A stretch of DNA of 36,336 bases from assembly GCF_006937785.1 (NCBI RefSeq), contig NZ_SJEE01000044.1, positions 1-36,336 on the forward strand, written 5' to 3'. Under the pieces are notes generated by a model that was given only the letters and a program-made list of their open reading frames with translations, had not been told where the DNA came from and ran no database searches. Below, piece by piece: positions 6,948 through 16,236 of this stretch (position 1 is its first letter; each line of letters begins with the position of its first letter). The position numbers and the translations under genes are program-made. The DNA is from Pseudanabaena sp. UWO311 (GTDB taxonomy: Bacteria > Cyanobacteriota > Cyanobacteriia > Pseudanabaenales > Pseudanabaenaceae).

Positions 6948-9900
6948 ATGATTGAAAATACCGAAATCCCTTTCGAGGTAAGTAGCAATGAAAATATGCC
7001 TGATGATATTCCATTAGGCAATTATGCTCCTCTGATTGTACCTCCATCTCTTGGGCAGTCGTTTTTGCAGCCAAAGTTTATCTATCCTTTAGGGGCGGTA
7101 TCATTATTTAATACCGATAATGCTGAAATTAATGATGGGTTTGAACCTCTTAATAATTCATTTGACGATTCTCCTTTTTTCAATCAACCTGTATCGCCAA
7201 CTTCTTTGTCTAAGGTTGACAGACAAGCAATAAATCAATCGAATATTCAAACTAAGTCTCTTTCTTCCCGAAATAATCTACAGCGCAAGAAACAAAATAA
7301 TTTGTCTTCAAGTACTTCTTCTAACGACAAATCAACTCAAAGACAACCTCTAAACAGATCTCCTGCTTCACAAACTAATGGAATACAAAGACAACCTGAT
7401 ATTTCTCCTATAGATAGTATTTCTCAAGGCGATCGTAATATACAACAAGAACCGTCATCTCCTCCTGTTGACAATATCACCCAGTCGGTTCAAAGTGAAG
7501 CACAGACACAATTTGAGGCTTTGTCTATAGAAGATATTTCCCATGGCGATCAAACTATTCAACAAATTCAAAGATTATCTGAATCGCCTGTTTTAGATAG
7601 TGGTTCACAAAGCGATCGCCCTATCCAAAGAGAAACTGACTCACTAACTGCTGATATTTCTCGACCTCCTCAAATTGATGCAATCCAGAGGCAATCTGAC
7701 AATTCGGGTGTAGATGTTATTCCTCAAGGCGATCTTAATATTCAACAAGTTCAAAGATTCTCTGAATCGCCTGTTTTAGATAGCGATTCACAAAGCGATC
7801 GCACTATCCAAACCCCTGACACAAATATTACTCAAACTCCTCAGACTGATTCAATTCAAAGAGAATCTGATATTTCGGCTGTAGATAATATTTCACAAAG
7901 CGATCAAAATATCCAAGGATTTGCTGAATCGCCTATTTTAGATAATGCTTCACAAAGTGATCGCACTATTCGAGAACCAGAATCAAATATTATTCAATCT
8001 CCTCAGACTGGTGTAATTCAAAGACAATCTGATACTTTGACTGTTAGTGACATCCCACAAGGCGATCAGAATATTCAGCAAGTTCAAAGATTTTCTGAAT
8101 CGCCTGTTTTAGATAATATTTCACAAAGTGATCGCACGATTCAAGAGCCTGAATCAAACATTACACAAGCTCCTCAGATAAATTCTCTACAAAGAAAACC
8201 TGACATTTCAACTGTAGAAAATATTTCTCAAGACGATCTTCAACAAGCTCAAAGATTGTCTAAATCGCCTGTTTTAGATACTGTTTCGCAAGGCGATCGC
8301 ACTGTCCAAGAGTCTAACTCAAATATTACTCATACTCCTTCGACCGATTCAATCCAAAGAGAATCTGATATTTCGACTGTAGATTATATTACGCAAGACG
8401 AGCTGAGTATCCAACAAGTTCAAGGATCTTCTGAATCGCCTATTTTAGAGAATGCATCACAAAGCGATCTCACTATCCAAAGAGAACCTGACTTCATAAC
8501 CGACAATATTTCACAAACTCCTCGGATTGATTCAATCCAAAGACAGTCAGACTTTTCAGCTATTAGTGATATTCCACAAGGCGATGCTCCTCAACAAGTT
8601 CAAAAGTTTTCTGAGTCCCCAGTTTTAAATGATTTAGCACAAAGCGATCTCAATCTCACTATCCAAAAATCTGCTTCAAATATTACTCAAACTCCTCAGA
8701 CCAATTCAATTCAAAGAGAATCTGACATTCCGGCTGTTAGTGATATTTCACAAGTCGATCAAACTATTCAAAGATTTTCCGAATTGTCTGCTTTAGGTGA
8801 TGTTTCACAGGGCGATCGCACCATCCAAGAGTCTAACTCAAATATTACTCAAACTCCTCAGATTGATTCAATTCAAAGAGGATCTGATATTTCGGCTGTG
8901 GAAGATATTTCACAAGGTGATCAAAATATTCAAAGATTTGCTGAATCGCCTGTTTTAGATAATGCTTCAAAAGGCGATCGCACGATCCAAGATTATGCCT
9001 CAAATATTTCACAAACTCCTCAGATTGATGCAATACAACAATCTGACATTTCGGCTGTGGAAGATATTTCACAAGGTGATCAAAATATTCAAAGATTTTC
9101 TGAAACACCTCTTTTGGATAGTGTTTCACAAAGCGATCGCACTATCCAAGGGTCAGACTCGAATATTATTCAAACTCCTCAGATTGATTCAATCCAAAGA
9201 GAATCTGACTTTTCGACTGTAGATAATATTTCGCAAGGCGATCTTAATATTCAACAAGTTCAAAGATTATCTGAATCGCCTGTTTTAGATATTGGTTCAC
9301 AAAGTGATCTCACTATCCAAAGAGAAACTGACTTACCAACTGCTGATATTTCTCGACCTCCTCAAATTGATGCAATCCAAAGAGAACCTGACATTTCGGC
9401 TGTAGATGTTATTTCTCAAGGCGATCAGAATATTCAAGGATTTTCTGAATGGTCTGCTTTAGATAGTGTTTCACAAAGCGATGCTCCTCAACAAGTTCAA
9501 AGGTTTTCGGAGTCTCCTGTTTTAGATGATGTATCACAAAGCGATCTCACTATCCAAAGAGAAATTGACTTCATAACTGACAGTATCTCGCAAAATCCTC
9601 AGCTTGATGCGCTCCAAAGACAATCCGACATTTCAGCTATTAGTGATATTCCACAAGGCAATGCTGCTCAACAAGTTCAAAGATTATCTGAATCGCCTGT
9701 TTTAGATGGTGTATCCCAAAGCGATCTCATTATCCAAGCACCTGACACAAATATTACTCCAACTCCTCCAACTGATGCAATCCAAAGAGAATCTGATATT
9801 TCGGCTGTAGATAATATTTTGCAAGGCGATCGCACTATCCAAAGGGAATCTGACTTCACAACTGCTGATATTTCTCAACCTTCTCAAATTGATGTAATCC

Positions 9901-12900
9901 AGAGGCAATCTGACATTTCGGCTATAGATGGTATTTCTCAAGGCGATCGCACGATCCAAGAACCTGTCTCAAATATTTCGCAAGCTCCTCAGATTGATGC
10001 AATACAAAGAGAACCTGATATTTCGGCTGTTAGTGATATTTCACAAGGTGATCAAACAATTCAAAGATTTTCTGAATCGCCTGTTTTAGATAATGTTTCA
10101 CAGGGCGATCGCACGATTCAAGAACCTGTCTCAAATATTTCGCAAGCTCCTCAGATTGATGCAATTCAACGACAATCTGACTTTTCGACTATAGATGATA
10201 TTTCACAAGGTGATCAAAATATTCAAAGATTTGCTGAGTTACCTGTTTTAGATAATGCTTCACAAGGCGATCGCACTATCCAAGATTCCGACTCAAATAT
10301 TACTCAAACTCCTCCGACCAATTCAATTCAAAGAGAATCTAATATTTCGGATGTAGATAATATTTTGCAAGGCGATCGCACTATCCAAAGGGAGTCTGAC
10401 TTCACAACTCCTGATATTTCTCAACCTTCTCAAATTGATGTAATCCAGAGGCAATCTGACATTTCGGCTATAGATGGTATTTCTCAAGGCGATCGCACGA
10501 TCCAAGATTCCGACTCAAATATTACTCAAACTCCTCCGACCAATTCAATTCAAAGAGAATCTGATATTTCGGATGTTAGTGATATTTCACAAGGTGATCA
10601 AACAATTCAAAGATTTTCTGAATCGCCTGTTTTAGATAATGCTTCACAAGGCGATCGCACGATTCAAGAACCTGTCTCAAATATTTCACAAACTCCTCAG
10701 ATTGATGCAATACAACGACAATCTAATATTTCGGCTATAGATGATATTTCACAAGTTGATCAAAATATTCAAAGATTTTCTGAGTTACCTGTTTTAGATA
10801 ATGCTTCACAAGGTGATCATCGCACGATTCAAGAATCTGCCTCAAATATTATTCAAACTCCTCAGAACAATTCAATTCAAAGAGAGTCTGATATTTCAGC
10901 TGTTAGTGATATTTCACAAGGCAATCAAAATATTCAAAGATTATCTGAGTCACCTGTTTTAGATGATTTATCACAAGGTGATCGCACTATCCAAGATTCT
11001 GACTCGAATATTATTCAAACTCCTCAGATTGATTCAATACAACGACAATCTGATATTTTGGCTATAGATGATATCGCCCAAATCAGTAATCCTCAACAAG
11101 TTCAAAGGTTTTCTGAATCTCCTGTTTTAGATGATGTATCACAAAACAATCACACTGTCCTAGAGTCTAACTCAAATATTACTCAAACTCCTCAGACTGA
11201 TTCTCTACAAAGACAACCTGACATTTCGGCTTTAGATAACATTTCGCAAGGCGATCAAAATATTCAAAGATTTTCTGAATCGCCTGTTTTAGATAATGCT
11301 TCACAAGGCGATCGCACGATTCAAAGGGAAGCTGACTTCACAACTGCTGATATTTCTCAACCTTCTCAAATTGATGCAATCCAGAGACTGTCTGATATTT
11401 CGGCTATAGATGGTATTTCTCAAGGCGATCTTAATATTCAACAAGTTCAAAGATTTTCTGAATCGCCTGTTTTAGATAGCGTTTCACAAGGTGATCGCAC
11501 GATTCAAGAACCTGTCTCAAATATTTCACAAGCTCCTCAGATTGATGCAATACAACGACAATCTGATATTTCGACTGGAGATAATATTTCGCAAGGCGAT
11601 CAAAATATTCAAAGATTTTTTGAATCGCCTGTATTAGATAATGCTTCACAAGGTGATCGCACGATCCAAAGGGAAGCTGACTTCACAACTGCTGATATTT
11701 CTCAACCTTCTCAAATTGATGCAATCCAGAGGCAATCTGACATTTCGGCTATAGATGGTATTTCTCAAGGCGATCAAACTATTCAACAAGTTCAAAGATT
11801 TTCTGAATCGCCTGTTTTAGATGATGTTTCACAAGGCGATCGCACTATCCAAGATTCTGACTCGAATATTATTCAAACTCCTCAGATTGATTCAATACAA
11901 CGACAATCTGACATTTTAGCTATAGATGATATTGCCCAAATCAGTAATCCTCAACAAGTTCAAAGATTGTCTGAGTTACCTGTTTTAGATAATGCTTCAC
12001 AAGGCGATCGCACGATCCAAAGGGAAGCTGACTTCACAACTGCTGATATTTCCCAACCTTCTCAAATTGATGCAATCCAGAGGCAATCTGACATTTCGGC
12101 TATAGATGGTATTTCTCAAGGCGATCAAACTATTCAACAAGTTCAAAGATTTTCTGAATCGCCTGTTTTAGATGATGTCTCACAGGGCGATCACACGATC
12201 CAAGAAACTGCCTCAAATATTACTCAAACTCCTCCGACTAATTCAATCCAAAGAGAATCTGATATTTCGGCTGTTAGTGATATTTCACAAGGTGAGCAAA
12301 ATATTCAAAGATTTGCTGGATCGCCTGTTTTAGATGATTTATCACAAGGCGATCGCACTATCCAAAGAGAGACTAACTCAAATATTACTCAAACAACTCA
12401 GACCGATTCTTTGCAAAAACAACCTGACATTTTGGCTGTTAGTGATATTTTGCAAGGCGATCGCAGCCAGTCGATCCAGAGAAAAGTTGAGGCAAACAAT
12501 CAGGAAAATCCTATAGATAACAGTGAAAATAAAACTATTATCCAAATGATGAGAGATCCTAGTAATACCGCTGATCTAAAATTACCTAAAGCTATTGAGA
12601 ATCTCTCTCAGACAGAATATTTGGGTAATTTTTCGCCACTGACACCATCCAAAACCACTAGCTCTAAATCTTCTCAAACTGTACAGCGATCGCAAGCAGA
12701 TCTCCCTAGCCAAAACGGCTTTTCTAATAGCTTAAATAATTTGCCCCAAATAATTCAGCCCAAACAAGATCAAAATCCTGATAGTAATCAGACTAATTCT
12801 ACTGGTTGGTCAAACATTGCGGAATTGTTAGCTAACTTACCACCGCCTAAAAGTTCTAGTAATTCACCAGACAGTTCATTGAACAATCAAAAAACTAGCG

Positions 12901-13274
12901 ATCGCAGTCCTTTAGCAACCAAACCTGCCTCCGTAAGTTCTACCAGCAATCAAACAACCATACAGCGATCGCTAGATCAAAACGACACAGACAGCGATCA
13001 AGACCTATATATAACACCAACAGGAATACAGAAAGGCAACCCCAACAAAATCATCAACACTCAATTCCCTACAGTACAACGTAAAATCAACGCTGACCAA
13101 TTGCCAGAAGCAACCGTCTCTGTTGAACCTCGACAAGATCAAAATCAGGACGATGAAAACTTTGACCAAAATCTTGAAACCCTTGCGCAAGAAATATATA
13201 TTTTATTAAAGAAGCGCTTAGAAACCGAAAAAGAACGACAAGGAACCAGATACCAAGGAAGATTACCTTGGTAA
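6948..13274 (+). CDS. Giant disordered IQR-repeat protein of the CIS operon
   Basis: 2108 residues starting three bases after the tube stop. Residues 1-140 are low-complexity and Ser/Asn/Pro rich. About 145-1845 is a repeat array built from three alternating short units: (1) DxIQRxSDISAxDxISQGD, (2) xNIQRFSESPVLDxxSQGD and (3) RTIQxxxSNIxQTPQ. One composite unit is 54-57 residues and occurs about 27 times. The array is rich in Q, S, D and I; I see no cysteine. It then becomes a QRS/KP-rich spacer with more xxQR sites. It ends with a helical tail KKRLETEKERQGTRYQGRLPW-like, shared with the 58-residue protein (see 13173-13271). Cyanobacterial CIS loci often hold such IQR proteins, but I know no defined function. 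It may be a luminal, cargo or length-related factor (inference). Confidence 0.75.
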   Translation: MIENTEIPFEVSSNENMPDDIPLGNYAPLIVPPSLGQSFLQPKFIYPLGAVSLFNTDNAEINDGFEPLNNSFDDSPFFNQPVSPTSLSKVDRQAINQSNIQTKSLSSRNNLQRKKQNNLSSSTSSNDKSTQRQPLNRSPASQTNGIQRQPDISPIDSISQGDRNIQQEPSSPPVDNITQSVQSEAQTQFEALSIEDISHGDQTIQQIQRLSESPVLDSGSQSDRPIQRETDSLTADISRPPQIDAIQRQSDNSGVDVIPQGDLNIQQVQRFSESPVLDSDSQSDRTIQTPDTNITQTPQTDSIQRESDISAVDNISQSDQNIQGFAESPILDNASQSDRTIREPESNIIQSPQTGVIQRQSDTLTVSDIPQGDQNIQQVQRFSESPVLDNISQSDRTIQEPESNITQAPQINSLQRKPDISTVENISQDDLQQAQRLSKSPVLDTVSQGDRTVQESNSNITHTPSTDSIQRESDISTVDYITQDELSIQQVQGSSESPILENASQSDLTIQREPDFITDNISQTPRIDSIQRQSDFSAISDIPQGDAPQQVQKFSESPVLNDLAQSDLNLTIQKSASNITQTPQTNSIQRESDIPAVSDISQVDQTIQRFSELSALGDVSQGDRTIQESNSNITQTPQIDSIQRGSDISAVEDISQGDQNIQRFAESPVLDNASKGDRTIQDYASNISQTPQIDAIQQSDISAVEDISQGDQNIQRFSETPLLDSVSQSDRTIQGSDSNIIQTPQIDSIQRESDFSTVDNISQGDLNIQQVQRLSESPVLDIGSQSDLTIQRETDLPTADISRPPQIDAIQREPDISAVDVISQGDQNIQGFSEWSALDSVSQSDAPQQVQRFSESPVLDDVSQSDLTIQREIDFITDSISQNPQLDALQRQSDISAISDIPQGNAAQQVQRLSESPVLDGVSQSDLIIQAPDTNITPTPPTDAIQRESDISAVDNILQGDRTIQRESDFTTADISQPSQIDVIQRQSDISAIDGISQGDRTIQEPVSNISQAPQIDAIQREPDISAVSDISQGDQTIQRFSESPVLDNVSQGDRTIQEPVSNISQAPQIDAIQRQSDFSTIDDISQGDQNIQRFAELPVLDNASQGDRTIQDSDSNITQTPPTNSIQRESNISDVDNILQGDRTIQRESDFTTPDISQPSQIDVIQRQSDISAIDGISQGDRTIQDSDSNITQTPPTNSIQRESDISDVSDISQGDQTIQRFSESPVLDNASQGDRTIQEPVSNISQTPQIDAIQRQSNISAIDDISQVDQNIQRFSELPVLDNASQGDHRTIQESASNIIQTPQNNSIQRESDISAVSDISQGNQNIQRLSESPVLDDLSQGDRTIQDSDSNIIQTPQIDSIQRQSDILAIDDIAQISNPQQVQRFSESPVLDDVSQNNHTVLESNSNITQTPQTDSLQRQPDISALDNISQGDQNIQRFSESPVLDNASQGDRTIQREADFTTADISQPSQIDAIQRLSDISAIDGISQGDLNIQQVQRFSESPVLDSVSQGDRTIQEPVSNISQAPQIDAIQRQSDISTGDNISQGDQNIQRFFESPVLDNASQGDRTIQREADFTTADISQPSQIDAIQRQSDISAIDGISQGDQTIQQVQRFSESPVLDDVSQGDRTIQDSDSNIIQTPQIDSIQRQSDILAIDDIAQISNPQQVQRLSELPVLDNASQGDRTIQREADFTTADISQPSQIDAIQRQSDISAIDGISQGDQTIQQVQRFSESPVLDDVSQGDHTIQETASNITQTPPTNSIQRESDISAVSDISQGEQNIQRFAGSPVLDDLSQGDRTIQRETNSNITQTTQTDSLQKQPDILAVSDILQGDRSQSIQRKVEANNQENPIDNSENKTIIQMMRDPSNTADLKLPKAIENLSQTEYLGNFSPLTPSKTTSSKSSQTVQRSQADLPSQNGFSNSLNNLPQIIQPKQDQNPDSNQTNSTGWSNIAELLANLPPPKSSSNSPDSSLNNQKTSDRSPLATKPASVSSTSNQTTIQRSLDQNDTDSDQDLYITPTGIQKGNPNKIINTQFPTVQRKINADQLPEATVSVEPRQDQNQDDENFDQNLETLAQEIYILLKKRLETEKERQGTRYQGRLPW
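7380..12470 (+). repeat. Coding repeat array, about 27 composite units of 160-170 bp
   Basis: Each unit includes the strings GAATCGCCTGTTTTAGAT (ESPVLD), CAAGGCGATCGCAC (QGDR) and ATTCAA(A/C)GA (IQR). Blocks of near-identical DNA recur at distances that are multiples of three: 351 bp (11658 and 12009), 858 bp (10980 and 11838) and 546 bp (9825 and 10371). Differences between copies are mostly silent, showing recent in-frame duplication or gene conversion. Confidence 0.9.
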
Positions 13275-13342
13275 TTCACAGCTTTAATTAATTATTTAGA
13301 GACTTTTTTAGGAATTTTTAGACACTTTTAGGAAACCAGATC

Positions 13343-13777
13343 ATGACACTCGTTAAAGCAATGCTCACCACCACCGATGCAGGTGCTGTAGCCATCAATT
13401 TTCAATTTAACCCCAGCAGCCTGTTGTTTTCGCGAACGGTTAAGTGGAAAGAAGAAGCAGCATATACCACAGCAGGTTTTCCAAAGGTCTCTTACTCCAA
13501 TCGAGGTGCGGAAACTTTGAAGTTATCAAATTTGTGGTTTGATACTTATGAATATGCAACAAAGACAAGTGTTCTCACCCTAATCTCGCCAATTATTAAA
13601 TCCACAGAAATTGCAGGGTCATTAAAACGACCACCCGTATATATATTTGCTTGGGGAGAAAATTATATGAAATGTGTTGTTACCAACATTAGCTATGAAC
13701 TCACTATGTTTCTTGCCGATGGTACACCTGTCAGAGCAAAGGTAAGCATCGATCTCCAAGAAGTTGACGACATTTAG
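13343..13777 (+). CDS. CIS tube-baseplate adaptor (CIS tube N-terminal domain, Afp7-like, no LysM)
   Basis: 144 residues. It shows the CIS_tube/Afp7-type N-terminal domain: AMLTTTDAGAVAINFQFNPSSLLFSRTVKWKEE, where FNPxxLxxSRxxxW is the family signature, then a TLKLSNLWFDTYE strand, the RPPVYIFAWGENYMKCVVTNISYELTMF core and the ending RAKVSIDLQEVDD. Family members are usually 200 residues or more and end in a LysM domain. Here the chain stops after the tube-like domain. The protein normally links the first tube ring to the VgrG spike. AGGA at 13330 supports the ATG at 13343. The upstream spacer of 68 bases is AT-rich with a short direct repeat of CTTTTAGGAA type. The position just before the VgrG gene matches the Afp7-Afp8 order. 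Confidence 0.85.
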   Translation: MTLVKAMLTTTDAGAVAINFQFNPSSLLFSRTVKWKEEAAYTTAGFPKVSYSNRGAETLKLSNLWFDTYEYATKTSVLTLISPIIKSTEIAGSLKRPPVYIFAWGENYMKCVVTNISYELTMFLADGTPVRAKVSIDLQEVDDI

Positions 13778-13833
13778 TTGATGACATTTAGAAATATTTC
13801 CAGTAGCGTTTTTATTACTAACTATAATTACCA

Positions 13834-15768
13834 ATGCCAGCAACATATAGATCTCAATTCTCACTTGCAATTGATGGAACAGCCGCTTCCGAAGATTTGA
13901 TTGCAGATATTTTGCAAATATCTGCCGAAGAAAGTCTGCATCAACTAGGCATGTTTACACTGATCATTAGCAATAATTACTTCACTGGTAACAGCGCCGC
14001 GCCTTGGTCGCATATGAGTAAATTTGCGATCGGTAAAAAGATCAAAATTGGATTTACCTCTAGCACCACAGGAGATCCTAATTTTGATGATGCATCGACT
14101 GCTTATATCTTGGAAGGTGAAATCACCGCGATCGAAACAGATTTTACGGAAGAAGCTAAGGCTCCGATTATTATTCGTGGCTATGACGTTGCGCATCGCT
14201 TGCATAGAGGACGTTGTAGTCAATCTTTTCTAGATATGACTGACAGCGATATTGTCAAAAAATTAGCTGGTGAATGTGGTATTACGCTTGGTACCATCAC
14301 ATCGACCACCCCCGTCCATAAATATGTATTCCAAGAAAACCAAACAAACATGGAATTTTTGCAAGAACGGGCGGCTCGCAATGGTTTTGAGCTATATATG
14401 CAAGATGGTAAATTGAATTTTCGTAAACCTACCAAAGGTGCTGAGCTATCTCTTAAATGGTTAAAAGATCTATCTAGCTTTCGCATCCGTGTTACGGGTG
14501 CGGAACAAGTTAGCTCTGTTGAAGTTAGAGGATGGGACTATACGAAAAAAGAAGTGATCGTCTCTACAGCATCCACCGAAGCAGTAATTACCAGCAATAC
14601 TAGTGGTAAAGGTAGTGCATCTAGTACTAAATTTAGTAGTAGTACCAAAATGATTGTTGTCGATCAGCCAGTTTTTAGCACTGCTGAATCTGACAAAATC
14701 GCTCAATCTCTATGCGATGAACTAGGTGGCGAATTTGTCCACGCTGATGCGAAGGGTACTGGCAATCCTTTGATCAGGGCAGGTAAGGTAATCAAGCTCA
14801 CTGACATGGGGAATTATAGCGGCAGCTATTATGTTACGGAAACTCATCACTTATTTCAGAATGGATACTATACTACGCATTTTAGTGTGCGCGGTCTACG
14901 TGGTGGCGATTTGTACTCCATGTTGTCATCGAAGACACATCTGCAACCAGGGCAAACCATGTTAGTGGGGCTCGTTACCAACAGCGAGGATCCCGACAAA
15001 TTGGGAAGGGTCAAAGTTAAATTTCCGACACTAACCGAAGCCCACGAAAGCAACTGGGCTAGAGTCGTGGGAGTGGGGGCAGGAGCTAATAGAGGGTTTG
15101 ATTGTTTGCCAGAAGTTGATGATGAAGTTTTAGTCGCCTTTGAGCATGGCGATATCCATCGTCCATATGTGATTGGTGGCGTATGGAACGGTACTGATGC
15201 TCCTCCTGAAGTCGTAACTGACAGTGTTGCAGATGGTAAAGTTCGTCTACGAACTTTTAAGACTCGTCTTGGACATAAGCTTCAGTTTGTCGAAGAAGAT
15301 AAAGGTACTACCAAAAAAGGCGTGTACCTCAATACAGTTGGTGGTCATAACCTGCGATTAAACGACAGTGAAAAATTTGTTGAGTTAGAAACTACTGGTG
15401 GACACAAATTTCGGGCTGATGATAAAGATAGCGGTCCGGTAATTAGCCTAACTTCAACTGGTGACATTACAGTTAAAACTGGTACATCTGGTTCAACTAA
15501 AGATTTAACGATTAATGCGGCTAATATGACCTTAACTGCAACAACTAACATTACGCTTAAAGTCGGTGCCAACAAAATAGTAATTTCTACCTCAGGTATA
15601 GTAGTTGAAGGAACACAAGTGCAGATAAAAGGTACCGCTTCAGCCAAAATGGAAGCGCCTTCGATTAATGTTGAAGGGACTGCAACTAATACTATTAAAG
15701 GTGGTTTGGTTAATGTGGAGGCAAGTGGAATCGCTGTTGTTAAAGGTAGTTTAGTTAAGATTAATTAA
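13834..15768 (+). CDS. VgrG-like spike protein (Afp8-like)
   Basis: 644 residues. About 1-350 is the gp27-like/phage late control D domain, including the hub segment YVFQENQTNMEFLQERAARN and GYYTTHFSVRG. About 375-455 is the OB-fold (Phage_base_V/gp5) module: MLVGLVTNSEDPDKLGRVKV, FPTLTEAHESNWARVV and DEVLVAFEHGDIHRPYVIGG. About 490-644 is a Thr/Val-rich beta-helical needle (DITVKTG, LTINAANMTLTATTNITL). No lysozyme or other enzymatic domain is fused. It forms the trimeric spike that plugs the tube and carries the PAAR tip. It follows the adaptor gene with a 56-base spacer and is 75 bases upstream of the tip gene. The start at 13834 fits the family N-terminus. Confidence 0.92.
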   Translation: MPATYRSQFSLAIDGTAASEDLIADILQISAEESLHQLGMFTLIISNNYFTGNSAAPWSHMSKFAIGKKIKIGFTSSTTGDPNFDDASTAYILEGEITAIETDFTEEAKAPIIIRGYDVAHRLHRGRCSQSFLDMTDSDIVKKLAGECGITLGTITSTTPVHKYVFQENQTNMEFLQERAARNGFELYMQDGKLNFRKPTKGAELSLKWLKDLSSFRIRVTGAEQVSSVEVRGWDYTKKEVIVSTASTEAVITSNTSGKGSASSTKFSSSTKMIVVDQPVFSTAESDKIAQSLCDELGGEFVHADAKGTGNPLIRAGKVIKLTDMGNYSGSYYVTETHHLFQNGYYTTHFSVRGLRGGDLYSMLSSKTHLQPGQTMLVGLVTNSEDPDKLGRVKVKFPTLTEAHESNWARVVGVGAGANRGFDCLPEVDDEVLVAFEHGDIHRPYVIGGVWNGTDAPPEVVTDSVADGKVRLRTFKTRLGHKLQFVEEDKGTTKKGVYLNTVGGHNLRLNDSEKFVELETTGGHKFRADDKDSGPVISLTSTGDITVKTGTSGSTKDLTINAANMTLTATTNITLKVGANKIVISTSGIVVEGTQVQIKGTASAKMEAPSINVEGTATNTIKGGLVNVEASGIAVVKGSLVKIN

Positions 15769-15843
15769 TTGTCTAGCAGTGGCAAGTTTAGTTTTTTCTC
15801 CATCACAGAGCGTTATAACATTAAAGATTAGAAGAGATAAGGT

Positions 15844-16236
15844 ATGGGACAACAAGTAGTTATGGGAGCAATGCTTCAATGTAGTTTTGGCGTTGCCCCA
15901 AGTTCGCTGATTGTAATTCCTAAGGGGATGCCTGTAATGACGGGTGGTCCTCTTGCTGCGTCAATTATGGATTTTGCGCCGATCGCAAATATCCCCCCAT
16001 TTGGTATGTGTAGCTCGCCAGCAAATCCGATGGTGATCGCCGCTACAGCAGCAGCTTTAGGAGTACTTACGCCCATGCCTTGCGTCCCTGTGACCGTAGC
16101 CCCTTGGGTTCCAGGTTGTCCAACTGTCTTGATCAATAACTTTCCCGCGCTTAACAACTCCTCAAAATGTATGTGTGCTTGGGGTGGGGTGATTTCAATT
16201 AATTTTGCTGGACAAGTAACAGGACAAATTCCATGA
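15844..16236 (+). CDS. PAAR-like spike tip protein (DUF4280)
   Basis: 130 residues with the DUF4280 layout: VVMGAMLQCSFGVAPSSL, AASIMDFAPIANIPPFGMCSSPANP, PMPCVPVTVAPWVPG, ALNNSSKCMCAWGGVISI and GQ. The Cys residues (CSFG, GMC, PCVP, CPT, KCMC) recur in the family. DUF4280 proteins act like PAAR proteins and cap the VgrG needle to sharpen it. The gene lies between VgrG and gp25, and its TGA overlaps the gp25 ATG (16233-16236), so the two are translationally coupled. In Afp-type clusters gp25 (afp9) precedes the PAAR gene (afp10); here the order is reversed. Confidence 0.9.
   Translation: MGQQVVMGAMLQCSFGVAPSSLIVIPKGMPVMTGGPLAASIMDFAPIANIPPFGMCSSPANPMVIAATAAALGVLTPMPCVPVTVAPWVPGCPTVLINNFPALNNSSKCMCAWGGVISINFAGQVTGQIP

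Noticed and set aside
7380-12470. Possible CRISPR-like or satellite array
   Set aside because: The period, the kept reading frame and the mostly silent differences show a protein-coding repeat, not repeat-spacer units.
8845-12516. Several open frames of 60-94 codons on both strands inside the IQR array
   Set aside because: They recur with the repeat period and mirror the coding repeat in other frames. They lack ribosome sites and are shadows of the 2108-residue gene.
6948-13274. Giant protein as a classical phage tape measure
   Set aside because: Tape measures are largely helical with hydrophobic segments. This chain is Q/S/D-rich and mostly predicted disordered. A length-setting role remains open but cannot be called.
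14220-14706. Minus-strand frames in the VgrG gene
   Set aside because: They lie opposite a well-supported gene and show no family similarity.
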